Source: CAIXOA01 sp041653635 (GTDB lineage: Archaea; Micrarchaeota; Micrarchaeia; Anstonellales; Bilamarchaeaceae). Taken from it: a stretch of 64,000 nt of DNA. Positions 9,203-16,545 of the stretch are shown piece by piece. Below the pieces are notes generated by a model. That model made no database searches. It had not been told where the DNA came from and was given only the letters and a program-made list of their open reading frames with translations. The position numbers were made by a program, and so were the translations under genes. The DNA lies in contig JBAZFC010000001.1 of NCBI GenBank assembly GCA_041653635.1, forward strand, positions 186,001 to 250,000, read 5' to 3'. The number at the start of each line of letters is the position of its first letter. The first letter of the stretch is position 1.

Positions 9203-10036
9203 ATGCGAAAACAGCTGGTGAGGTTTGCGAGCGCCGGGATTCCGATACAATGCGAAGGCGGAAACTTGGAGGCGGTGCAGTGCTCGCGCGGCTTGGGGCT
9301 GGGCGCATTTGAGATGGAATTCGTGCGCGGGGTGAAGATGAAGGAGGCGAAGGGGCGGGAGATTGCGGCTAGCGCGGAGAGGAATGATGTGCTGATTTCC
9401 TCGCATGCGCCTTATTATGTGAATTGCTGCACGCAGGAGAAGAGCAAGATTACGGGCACCATACGGCACATATTTTCCTCTGCGCAGGCGACGTCCTGGT
9501 GCGGGGGGACGATTACGGTTTTCCATCCGGGGTATTACCAGAAGTTGGGCAAGGAAGAGGCGTTCCAGGCGGCGAAGAAAGTGCTGCTTATGATTAAGGA
9601 GAGGATGGACGCGGCGAAAATAAAATGCATGCTTGGGGCGGAAACGGTTGGGAAGAAGAGCGCGTTCGGCGGATTGGATGAGGTCATTAGGTTGCACGAG
9701 GAGTTGGGGTTCGTGTGGCCGGTGCTGGATTTCGCGCACCTGCTTGCGCGGGGGGACTTTCCCTGCAAAAGTGAGGAGGATTATAGGAGATTGTTTGGGA
9801 CAATAGAGAAAAGGATACCGGGATATGGAAAGAATTTCCATTCGCATTTTTCATCTATAGAATATACGGAGAAGGGTGAGAGGAACCATCTGCCGATTTC
9901 TGCGAATGTTCCGCCGTATAAACCGCTGGTGAAGATGCTGGCGGAGAACGGGATTGCGGGGAGGGTTGTGTGCGAATCCCCGAGATTGGAGTATGATGCA
10001 CTGATTATGCAGAATGAGTATCTGAAATATGCCTGA
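9203..10036 (+). CDS. nfo: Endonuclease IV-like AP endonuclease (TIM barrel)
   Basis: This 277-residue protein has the xylose-isomerase-like TIM-barrel organisation of endonuclease IV, which cuts DNA 5' of abasic sites in base-excision repair. Metal-ligand candidates lie at the expected strand ends: His in SSHAPYYVN, His in TVFHPGYY, Glu in LGAETVG, Asp and His in VLDFAHLL, His residues in NFHSHFSSIEY, and Glu in VVCESPRLEYDA. It is close to the usual length. A TATAATT box centred about 26 bp upstream places transcription at the ATG, so the mRNA is probably leaderless. It could be a sugar-isomerase relative, but the ligand spacing fits Nfo better. Confidence 0.85.
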   Translation: MRKQLVRFASAGIPIQCEGGNLEAVQCSRGLGLGAFEMEFVRGVKMKEAKGREIAASAERNDVLISSHAPYYVNCCTQEKSKITGTIRHIFSSAQATSWCGGTITVFHPGYYQKLGKEEAFQAAKKVLLMIKERMDAAKIKCMLGAETVGKKSAFGGLDEVIRLHEELGFVWPVLDFAHLLARGDFPCKSEEDYRRLFGTIEKRIPGYGKNFHSHFSSIEYTEKGERNHLPISANVPPYKPLVKMLAENGIAGRVVCESPRLEYDALIMQNEYLKYA

Positions 10037-10085
10037 ATTGCGCGGGTGCAATAGATTATAAAGATTAAATTCTTGCATTAGGGCT

Positions 10086-11609
10086 ATGCCGATATGCCCG
10101 AAGTGCGGAAAAAAATCAAGGGGTGCGGAATTCTGCCCCCATTGCGGAACGCCTTTTGAACCTTCAGCAGTCGCTTCACCGGTGCGGCCAACTCCGCAGG
10201 CGGCCCCTTCGTCGGGGGGCATCCCCGGAATTTATGTGGTCGCGGGGCTTATCGCAATAGCAGGCATAATATTTTTCCTGTTCATCGCAGGCGGGCTCGG
10301 GGCAATCTTCGTGCTCCTGGCTCAGAGCGCGCCCACTTCGCTGCAGCTATCCGCGCCGGAGCATGCGGATGTGAACTCCACGGCAGCCATCAGCGCCACG
10401 CTCATGGACAGTGGGGGAAATCCGGTCCCGGGCAAGACGATAACCTTTGATTACGGCCGCCATGTGACCGCTGTCACAAATTCAAACGGGGTTGCGCGGG
10501 CGAACATAATGCTAAACCAGACCGGCACGTGGCACATCATCGCAAGCTTTGACGGTGATTCCGGATATTCATCTTCTTCGGACAGCAAGGATGTGGGCGT
10601 AACCCCTCCGTCATGCGGGGACGGGACGCTTGTAGGCGGATGCAATGGAAATGGGTATTATTGCGCTGAGAACAAGAGCCTGGCGTTCAACTGCGGGGCC
10701 TGCGGCTGCACCGGCAGCCTCGTATGCTATGGCAATTACTGCATGACCGATGAGGAGAGGACGGGCTTCCTCATAGACGACCTCCAGAACAGCATGGTGT
10801 ATGTCGCGCACACATACGCGACCGGCTCCGGAGTGATAATCGCCCAGGACGGCACATATACCTGGGTTCTCACCAACAGGCACGTGGTTGCGGACGCGGA
10901 CAGGATTTCAGACGTGCATGTGACGCTGCGCAACCAGCAGACGATACCGGCGAGCGACATCCTCGTGGCGCCCTTTGACATGGACCTTGCGATAATCGCC
11001 ATACTCGGCACATACGGGAAACCGGTGAGCGTCAATGTCAGCACGCCGATTTACCAGGGCCAGGCGGTGATGGCACTGGGCTCGCCGCTGGGGATACAGG
11101 GGAGCGTTTCCAACGGGATAATTTCCAATGTCATTTATGATTATACTGCCAGCGAATACAGGTACATGGCGCTGCAAACGGACGCGGCGATAAACCCTGG
11201 CAACAGCGGCGGCGGATTGTTCCTCAAGAGCAACGGGAACCTGATAGGCATAAACACGTTCGTGCTCCCGTCCGAGTACGGGGCGGAGGGGCTGGGATTC
11301 GCGATAGATGTGAGGTCAATAGATGAATTGCCGACGCCGGACCAATGGCAGGAGTTCACGCCCACGTCAAAATGCACGGACGGGACGCCGTACAACTCTT
11401 GCTCGGTCAATACGCCGGGCAAATACTGCGCAAACGGGAGGCTGAGGGACGACTGCAACCAATGCGGCTGCGCGGCGGGATATTCCTGCCCGGGCAACGG
11501 CGAATGCTTCCTGTGCCCGAGAGGCTATTCCGCGTGGCAGACGCCCGAGGGCGAGGGGTTCTGCTGCCCCACGGGAAGGACTGGGTATGACGACGGCACC
11601 TGCAGCTGA
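10086..11609 (+). CDS. Membrane-anchored HtrA-like serine protease with zinc ribbon and Ig-like domain
   Basis: The 507 residues hold several modules in order. A zinc ribbon (CPKCGKK ... CPHCG, residues 4-20) should be cytoplasmic. One transmembrane helix spans about 49-80. An Ig-like or big-domain segment runs from about 85 to 172. A Cys-rich patch covers 177-220. A trypsin-fold protease domain of the HtrA/DegP type spans about 225-430, with catalytic His266 (TNRHVV), Asp near 300 (FDMDLAII) and Ser374 (NPGNSGGG). A second Cys-rich tail follows at 444-507. The protease should face outside, in extracytoplasmic protein quality control. No PDZ domain is visible. A TTATAAAG box about 28 bp upstream of ATG implies a leaderless transcript. 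Confidence 0.88.
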   Translation: MPICPKCGKKSRGAEFCPHCGTPFEPSAVASPVRPTPQAAPSSGGIPGIYVVAGLIAIAGIIFFLFIAGGLGAIFVLLAQSAPTSLQLSAPEHADVNSTAAISATLMDSGGNPVPGKTITFDYGRHVTAVTNSNGVARANIMLNQTGTWHIIASFDGDSGYSSSSDSKDVGVTPPSCGDGTLVGGCNGNGYYCAENKSLAFNCGACGCTGSLVCYGNYCMTDEERTGFLIDDLQNSMVYVAHTYATGSGVIIAQDGTYTWVLTNRHVVADADRISDVHVTLRNQQTIPASDILVAPFDMDLAIIAILGTYGKPVSVNVSTPIYQGQAVMALGSPLGIQGSVSNGIISNVIYDYTASEYRYMALQTDAAINPGNSGGGLFLKSNGNLIGINTFVLPSEYGAEGLGFAIDVRSIDELPTPDQWQEFTPTSKCTDGTPYNSCSVNTPGKYCANGRLRDDCNQCGCAAGYSCPGNGECFLCPRGYSAWQTPEGEGFCCPTGRTGYDDGTCS

Positions 11610-11691
11610 TGGAGTTGAACAGTGATTGGCCCCGCGAGCCATGCGCATGCCCCGGGCAAAATCTAATTAACCTATTTTTCTATCTATACGC

Positions 11692-13407
11692 ATGCTCTTC
11701 AACAAGCTCGCGAAGGTTTTCGAGGTCATAGAAGCCAAAAGCGGGCGGCTGGAGATGACCGGGCTGCTCGCAGAACTTTTCAAGGAAGCGAGCCCGGAGG
11801 AGGCGGAGAGGATTGCGTACATAGTGGAAGGGGAGCTCCTTCCCCCGTATATGGGGGTGGACATGGGGATAGGCGAGAAGTTCGTCCTGCAGGCGATTTC
11901 CGAGGGAAGCGGATATTCGCGCAGGGAAGTGGAGAAGGAGTTTGAGGCGATTGGGGACCTTGGTGGCGTTGCCGAGAAATTATTGACCGGGAAGATGCAG
12001 CAGTCGCTGCACGCGCAGGAACTCACGATTGCATATGTGTATGCGGCGCTGATGAAGATTGCGAAATCCTCGGGCAAGGGGAGCCAGGAGGAGAAAATAA
12101 AACGTCTGGTGGAACTGTACAACAACGCGAAGCCGCTGGAAGCGAAGTATATTACGAGATTTGTGCTGGGGCAACTTCGGCTGGGGATTGGAGGCCCCAC
12201 TATTTTGGATGCGCTGAGCTTTTCGGAGAAAGGGGACAAAAGCTTGCGCGAGGAATTGGACCACGCGTATAATCTATGTTCTGATATCGGGTACGTTGCG
12301 AGAAAATTCAAGGAGCACCCGCACAGGATGGGCGACTTCAAGATGGAGGTGTTCAAGCCCATAATGCCCGCGCTCGCGGAGAGGTTGCCAAATGCGGAGG
12401 AGATTGTGAAAAAATTGGGGAGGTGCGCGGTGGAGAACAAATATGATGGGTTCAGGATGGCCATCCACAAGAAGGGCGGAAGGGTGGAAATCTTTTCAAG
12501 AAGGCTGGAAAGGATTACTCCCTCGTTCCCGGACGTGGTGAAGGAGGTGGAGAAGCTCAAGCCGGAAGAGATGATTTTTGAGGGCGAGGCGCTCGCGTTC
12601 AACGAGAAGGAGAAGAAATTCTATTCATTCCAGGAGACGATGCACAGGAGGAGGAAATACGGAATTGCGGAGGCGAGCGGGAAGTATCCCTTGCATCTGT
12701 TCGTGTTTGATTTGCATTATTTGAACGGGGAGGATTATACCGGGAAAACTTATGCGGAGAGGAGGAAGGCGCTGGAAAAGATATTTCCAAAAGGGAATTT
12801 GAAATTGAGCGGGATGGAGATTGTGGATTCGGCGAAGGAATTGCAGAAGCTTTTTGACGAGGCGCTGGGGATGCGCCTTGAGGGGATTATCGCGAAGGAC
12901 CTGAATGCGCCTTATACGGCGGGGAAGAGAAAATTCGCATGGATAAAATTGAAGAAATCCTATGGGAAGACGATGGACACCGTGGATGCGCTAATTGTAG
13001 GATATTACAGGGGGAAGGGGGCGCGCACTGAATTTGGGTTTGGAGGGCTCCTTGTTGCCGTATATAACGAGAAGAAGGAGAGGTTTGAGACCATTGCGAA
13101 GGTGGGAAGCGGATTCACGGAGGAGGAGATGGGGAAGTTTGCGGAGGAATTGGGGAAGATGAAAACGAAGAGCGCCCCTGCGGACCTGGATTACAAGCTG
13201 GAGCCGGACTTCTGGGTGAAGCCGAAAATCGTCGTGGAGATTGCTTATGATAATATAACAAAATCCCCGATACATACATGCGGGGAGGAGGACGGAAAGG
13301 GATTCGCGTTGCGGTTCCCGCGGCTTGTGCGGATTCGGGATGATAAAGGCCCTTACGATGTGACGACGACGAAGGAAATAAGAGAAATGTATAAGGAAGC
13401 TGGTTAG
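11692..13407 (+). CDS. lig: ATP-dependent DNA ligase
   Basis: It seals DNA nicks via a ligase-AMP intermediate in replication and repair. The 571 residues match archaeal and eukaryotic type I ligases: an N-terminal helical DNA-binding domain (about 1-215), an adenylation domain with motif I KYDGFR (Lys250 takes the AMP), motif III in LHLFVFDLHYLNG, motif IV EGIIAKDL, motif V FAWIKLKKSYG, and a C-terminal OB-fold ending near the RIRDDKGP motif. It starts about 24 bp after a TAATTAA box. Its stop overlaps the convergent vapC stop by 4 bp. Confidence 0.97.
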   Translation: MLFNKLAKVFEVIEAKSGRLEMTGLLAELFKEASPEEAERIAYIVEGELLPPYMGVDMGIGEKFVLQAISEGSGYSRREVEKEFEAIGDLGGVAEKLLTGKMQQSLHAQELTIAYVYAALMKIAKSSGKGSQEEKIKRLVELYNNAKPLEAKYITRFVLGQLRLGIGGPTILDALSFSEKGDKSLREELDHAYNLCSDIGYVARKFKEHPHRMGDFKMEVFKPIMPALAERLPNAEEIVKKLGRCAVENKYDGFRMAIHKKGGRVEIFSRRLERITPSFPDVVKEVEKLKPEEMIFEGEALAFNEKEKKFYSFQETMHRRRKYGIAEASGKYPLHLFVFDLHYLNGEDYTGKTYAERRKALEKIFPKGNLKLSGMEIVDSAKELQKLFDEALGMRLEGIIAKDLNAPYTAGKRKFAWIKLKKSYGKTMDTVDALIVGYYRGKGARTEFGFGGLLVAVYNEKKERFETIAKVGSGFTEEEMGKFAEELGKMKTKSAPADLDYKLEPDFWVKPKIVVEIAYDNITKSPIHTCGEEDGKGFALRFPRLVRIRDDKGPYDVTTTKEIREMYKEAG

Positions 13408-13775
13408 ATGAATTTGAGCCCTTCCACCCCGTCGTAGGTGGAGCGGTTCTTTGTATAAAGCCAGGCCTCGTTCTCTATGCAGATTGCGGAATTGATTAGT
13501 TCGCGCATGCCTATTTCCATCTTTTGGGCCTGGATGGATTCGTGTATCCTGTTTGCGCGGAGCGCGGCCTTCTTTTCAAATGGGAGAAGCGTGAGGTTAT
13601 CTAGGATTGGCAGTACTCGGCCCTTCTTCTTTATCGCGGACACTAACTCGAAGAATGTGAGCGAGGTGATGGATAACTCATCGTTGTCCACGTAATGGCG
13701 GATTTTGGCAACGGAGGCCTTGTGCCCCTTGAGGAAATCCAGCACGACGTCCGTGTCAAGGCATATCTTCGTCAT
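13404..13775 (-). CDS. vapC: VapC-type PIN-domain ribonuclease toxin
   Basis: This is a 123-residue PIN domain. The first acidic residues lie in CLDTDVVLDFLKG, the conserved Glu in SLTFFELV, and further acidic residues in MRELINSAICIENEA. At the usual fourth acidic site (TRNxxDF in relatives) this protein has TKNRSTYD, so the position is Thr with an Asp two residues later. Activity is likely but uncertain. It overlaps the 3' end of the VapB-like gene by 20 bp, the normal arrangement for a toxin-antitoxin pair. PIN toxins cut tRNA or mRNA; the target here cannot be read from sequence. Confidence 0.88.
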   Translation of the reverse strand: MTKICLDTDVVLDFLKGHKASVAKIRHYVDNDELSITSLTFFELVSAIKKKGRVLPILDNLTLLPFEKKAALRANRIHESIQAQKMEIGMRELINSAICIENEAWLYTKNRSTYDGVEGLKFI

Positions 13776-13983
13776 GCTTCCACCCCTTCCTTGCGAACAG
13801 GGACGAACTCCGGTCTATGTCCGCCTCGTCTATGACTCCGACAAAATCAAGCAATCCCTTCTTGCGCACGTTGTTTTCCTTTAGAAGATGGTCTATGGCC
13901 TCGCTGAAGCTCATCCCGTTCTTTATCTTCAGGTCGCTGAGCTGCGCGTAAACGTCATCGCGGATGGTTATTACGCGGACCAT
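13756..13983 (-). CDS. vapB: VapB-type antitoxin
   Basis: This protein has an N-terminal ribbon-helix-helix-like segment (MVRVITIRDDVYAQLSDLK) typical of archaeal VapB antitoxins, then an amphipathic tail that would wrap the VapC toxin. ATG 13983 is preferred over ATG 13989 because it gives the family's normal N-terminus and lies about 26 bp from the TATAAA box. The pair is expected to repress its own promoter through the RHH domain. The neighbouring TGTAT/ATACA repeat supports that. Confidence 0.85.
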   Translation of the reverse strand: MVRVITIRDDVYAQLSDLKIKNGMSFSEAIDHLLKENNVRKKGLLDFVGVIDEADIDRSSSLFARKGWKHDEDMP

Positions 13984-13988
13984 GCGCA

Positions 13989-14013
13989 TGTATACAGTAA
14001 ATACATTTATATG
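13989..14013 (-). promoter_or_regulatory. vapBC promoter with candidate operator
   Basis: Reading the minus strand, CATATAAATG (14004-14013) is a good archaeal box A. Between it and the start codon lies an inverted repeat, TGTAT-7nt-ATACA (13989-14005), which overlaps the transcription start. This is the usual place for an autorepressing antitoxin to bind. Confidence 0.55.
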
Positions 14014-14137
14014 TTTATCTTCGGTGCCGGAAAAAGAAGTGGACGGGAGTAAAAGAATGTGATGGGAAACCTCACGTCGTAAAATAAAAACTATTTAAAC
14101 ATGCCGAGCGCCAATTTTTCCTACAAGGTGAGTATAT

Positions 14138-15217
14138 ATGGACGACCTGATAAAATCTGTAGTGGGGGAATCCGCGCCAAAAGCGTCGGAATCCGAGGAC
14201 ATGAGCTCCGAGAGCATTAAAATCGTGACTGTCGGTGCTGGCGGTGCGGGGAACAACACCATAAACCGGCTCATAAAGGCCGGGGTGAAGGGGACCGACC
14301 TTGTCGCGGTTAACACGGACAAGCAGCACCTCAACCAGATACACGAGAGGGCGAAGAAGGTGCTCATCGGCAGGAGCATAACCAAGGGCCTCGGCGCGGG
14401 AGGATACCCGGACGTGGGCGCGAAGGCGGCGGAAGTGGACAAGGCGCTCCTTGAGAAGGAGCTCGAGGGTGCACACCTGGTCTTCATATGCGCAGGCATG
14501 GGCGGAGGGACCGGCGGCGGCGCTGCGCCGATAATTGCGCAGATTGCGAAGGAGCAGGGCGCGATTACGGTCGCGATGGTCACCTACCCGTTCGCTCTGG
14601 AAAGGGCGAGGAGGAAGAAGGCCGACGAGAGCATCGCGAAGCTCAGGCAGTACTGCGACTCCGTCATCATCCTGGACAACAACAGGCTCGTGCAGTTGGT
14701 GCCGAACCTGCCCATGACCGAGGCGTTCGCGGTTGCGGACGAGATTCTCGCAAGGGCGATTTCCGGCCTCGTCTGGACGATAACCCAGCCGTCCCTCATT
14801 AACATAGACTTCGCGGACGTGAGGTCTATCATGCAGGGAGGCGGAGTGGGCTTCATCGCGGTCGGCGAAGGGAAGGGCACGGACAAGGTCACCGCGGCTG
14901 CGGAGGCGGTCATAAAGAACAGGCTGCTTGACGTGGACTTCGAAGGCGCGAAGGGCGCACTCATCCACATCTCCGGCGGCTCGGACCTCTCCCTCGGTGA
15001 TGCGATTAAAGCGGGCGAGATAATCACCGAGAAGATGGACCCGGAGGCCAACGTGAAGTGGGGCGCGAGGATCATGCAGAACTACGACGGCAAATTGGAG
15101 ATAGTGGCCATCGTGACCGGCGTGAAGGGCGCGTCCATACTCGGCTCGGACATGTCTGGAAGCAGCCAGGAGACCGGATTCCCGGCCTTCAGCGGCGACC
15201 TGGACATGCTCGGCTGA
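14138..15217 (+). CDS. ftsZ1: Cell-division GTPase FtsZ1
   Basis: This tubulin-family GTPase polymerises at midcell. Over 359 residues, the nucleotide-binding glycine loop GGGTGGG is at 122-128, GAGGAGNNT is at 33-41, and the synergy (T7) loop NIDFADV, needed for GTP hydrolysis in the filament, is intact. An N-terminal Ser/Glu-rich spacer of about 25 residues precedes the core. ATG 14138 follows an AAGGTGAG Shine-Dalgarno, with a TATTTAAAC box A near 14090. A strong hairpin terminator follows the stop, separating it from ftsZ2. Confidence 0.97.
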   Translation: MDDLIKSVVGESAPKASESEDMSSESIKIVTVGAGGAGNNTINRLIKAGVKGTDLVAVNTDKQHLNQIHERAKKVLIGRSITKGLGAGGYPDVGAKAAEVDKALLEKELEGAHLVFICAGMGGGTGGGAAPIIAQIAKEQGAITVAMVTYPFALERARRKKADESIAKLRQYCDSVIILDNNRLVQLVPNLPMTEAFAVADEILARAISGLVWTITQPSLINIDFADVRSIMQGGGVGFIAVGEGKGTDKVTAAAEAVIKNRLLDVDFEGAKGALIHISGGSDLSLGDAIKAGEIITEKMDPEANVKWGARIMQNYDGKLEIVAIVTGVKGASILGSDMSGSSQETGFPAFSGDLDMLG

Positions 15218-15227
15218 ATTTTGCGAT

Positions 15228-15265
15228 GGGGGAACCTTCGGGTTCCCCCTTCCTTTTTATTTTTG
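15228..15265 (+). terminator. Hairpin-plus-T-run terminator after ftsZ1
   Basis: GGGGGAACC-TTCG-GGTTCCCCC is a perfect 9-bp stem with a stable TTCG tetraloop (15228-15249). It is followed by a T-rich tract. The shape is that of a bacterial-type intrinsic terminator. Archaeal termination needs mainly the T-tract, so the hairpin is notable. Confidence 0.8.
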
Positions 15266-15338
15266 GTTATTTTTTCCCCAAATTTTCCGTTTCCCAATCC
15301 ATTAAAAATCTAATTGCGCAACTACTAGCGGTGCTCAT

Positions 15339-16436
15339 ATGCTCGACCTCGTGAAGGACGTTATTGAAGAGGGGAAGGCTAATTCTGTTTCCGTTCCGCA
15401 AAAGGACTTTGACCCTACGGCCGTGAGGATTGCGGTCATAGGGACCGGGGGCGCGGGCTGCAACTCTGTTTCGCGCATCACGAAGCAGGGGATAAAGAGC
15501 GCGACCACCATAGCGATAAACACTGACGCGAAGCACCTGAGGATAACCGAGGCGCACAAGAAGCATGTGCTCGGCTACAAAATCACGAAGGGGCTGGGCG
15601 CGGGTGGCGACCCTTCCGTCGCTAGGAAGGCGGCGGAGGCGGACCTGGACAAGCTGCGCACGCTCATCGGGGAGAACGAAATAGTGTTCATATTGGCGGG
15701 GATGGGGGGGGGCACGGGCACCGGGAGCGCGCCCATACTGGCGAGGATTGCGAAGGAGCAGGGCGCCATTGTAGTAGGGGTGGTGACGTTCCCATTCAAC
15801 ATAGAGAGGGTGCGGGTGAAGAAGGCGAGGGAGGGGCTGAACGACTTCCTGAAGGAGGCGGACACCGTCATAGTGATTGATAACAATAGATTATTGGGGT
15901 ATGCGCCGAACCTCCCGCTGAACAAGGCGCTGGAGCTGGCGGACGAAGTGGCGGCGAGGGCGGTGCGCGGGATTGCGGACACGATAGTGTTCCCGTCGCT
16001 GATGAACGTGGATTATGCGGACGTGCAGAGCGTCATGAAGAACGGCGGGCTCGCGATGATATCCATCGGCGAGGCGAACGGCCCGGACTGCGTGAAGAAC
16101 GTGGTGGAGAACACCATGAAGCACCCGCTCCTGGATGTGGATTACGAGGGCGCGAAGGGGGCGCTCATCCACATAGAGTCCGGGCAGAAGCTCACGCTCG
16201 GGGAAGCCATCGAGATAGGGGAAGGCATCTCCTCAGGGTTTGACGAGGGCGCCAGCGTGAAGATGGGCGCCAGGATAAACAACGAGTTCATGGGAGGGGT
16301 GCGCGTAACCGCGATAGTCACGGGCGTCAAGTCGCTCAGCATATTCGGGCAGGCGAGCGGGAACGTGGCGGCGCAGGGGATGGTCGCATCCGCCTCCAGC
16401 ACGCTGCAGGAAGGGATGGTTGACGAGTTCCTCTGA
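15339..16436 (+). CDS. ftsZ2: Cell-division GTPase FtsZ2
   Basis: This second FtsZ of 365 residues has the glycine loop GGGTGTG at 123-129 (more canonical than FtsZ1), GTGGAGCNS at 35-43 and the T7 loop NVDYADV. In haloarchaea FtsZ1 and FtsZ2 have separate roles in ring assembly and constriction; whether that holds here is inference. It has its own box A (CATTAAAAATC, about 15300-15310) and a GGTG Shine-Dalgarno before ATG. It is therefore expressed independently of ftsZ1 despite the tandem order. Two hairpins follow the stop. Confidence 0.97.
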   Translation: MLDLVKDVIEEGKANSVSVPQKDFDPTAVRIAVIGTGGAGCNSVSRITKQGIKSATTIAINTDAKHLRITEAHKKHVLGYKITKGLGAGGDPSVARKAAEADLDKLRTLIGENEIVFILAGMGGGTGTGSAPILARIAKEQGAIVVGVVTFPFNIERVRVKKAREGLNDFLKEADTVIVIDNNRLLGYAPNLPLNKALELADEVAARAVRGIADTIVFPSLMNVDYADVQSVMKNGGLAMISIGEANGPDCVKNVVENTMKHPLLDVDYEGAKGALIHIESGQKLTLGEAIEIGEGISSGFDEGASVKMGARINNEFMGGVRVTAIVTGVKSLSIFGQASGNVAAQGMVASASSTLQEGMVDEFL

Positions 16437-16453
16437 GCTTCTCTTTGAATTGC

Positions 16454-16511
16454 AAATCCTATCGGATTTCCAATAGCGGACAAAGTTTGCTAACTTTGTC
16501 CTGCTTTTTTA
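16454..16511 (+). terminator. Tandem-hairpin terminator after ftsZ2
   Basis: A 6-bp hairpin AAATCC-TATC-GGATTT (16454-16469) is followed by a perfect 10-bp hairpin GGACAAAGTT-TGCT-AACTTTGTCC (16478-16501), then TGCTTTTTT. This fits efficient termination before aglB. Confidence 0.75.
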
Positions 16512-16545
16512 ACTCTTTTCTTCCAAATCACTGCGGGGTATCCTA

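Noticed and set aside
14058..14074. Small hairpin with GAAA loop upstream of ftsZ1 as an RNA gene
   Set aside because: GTGA/TCAC with GG/CC is short and bulged; nothing else supports an independent RNA.
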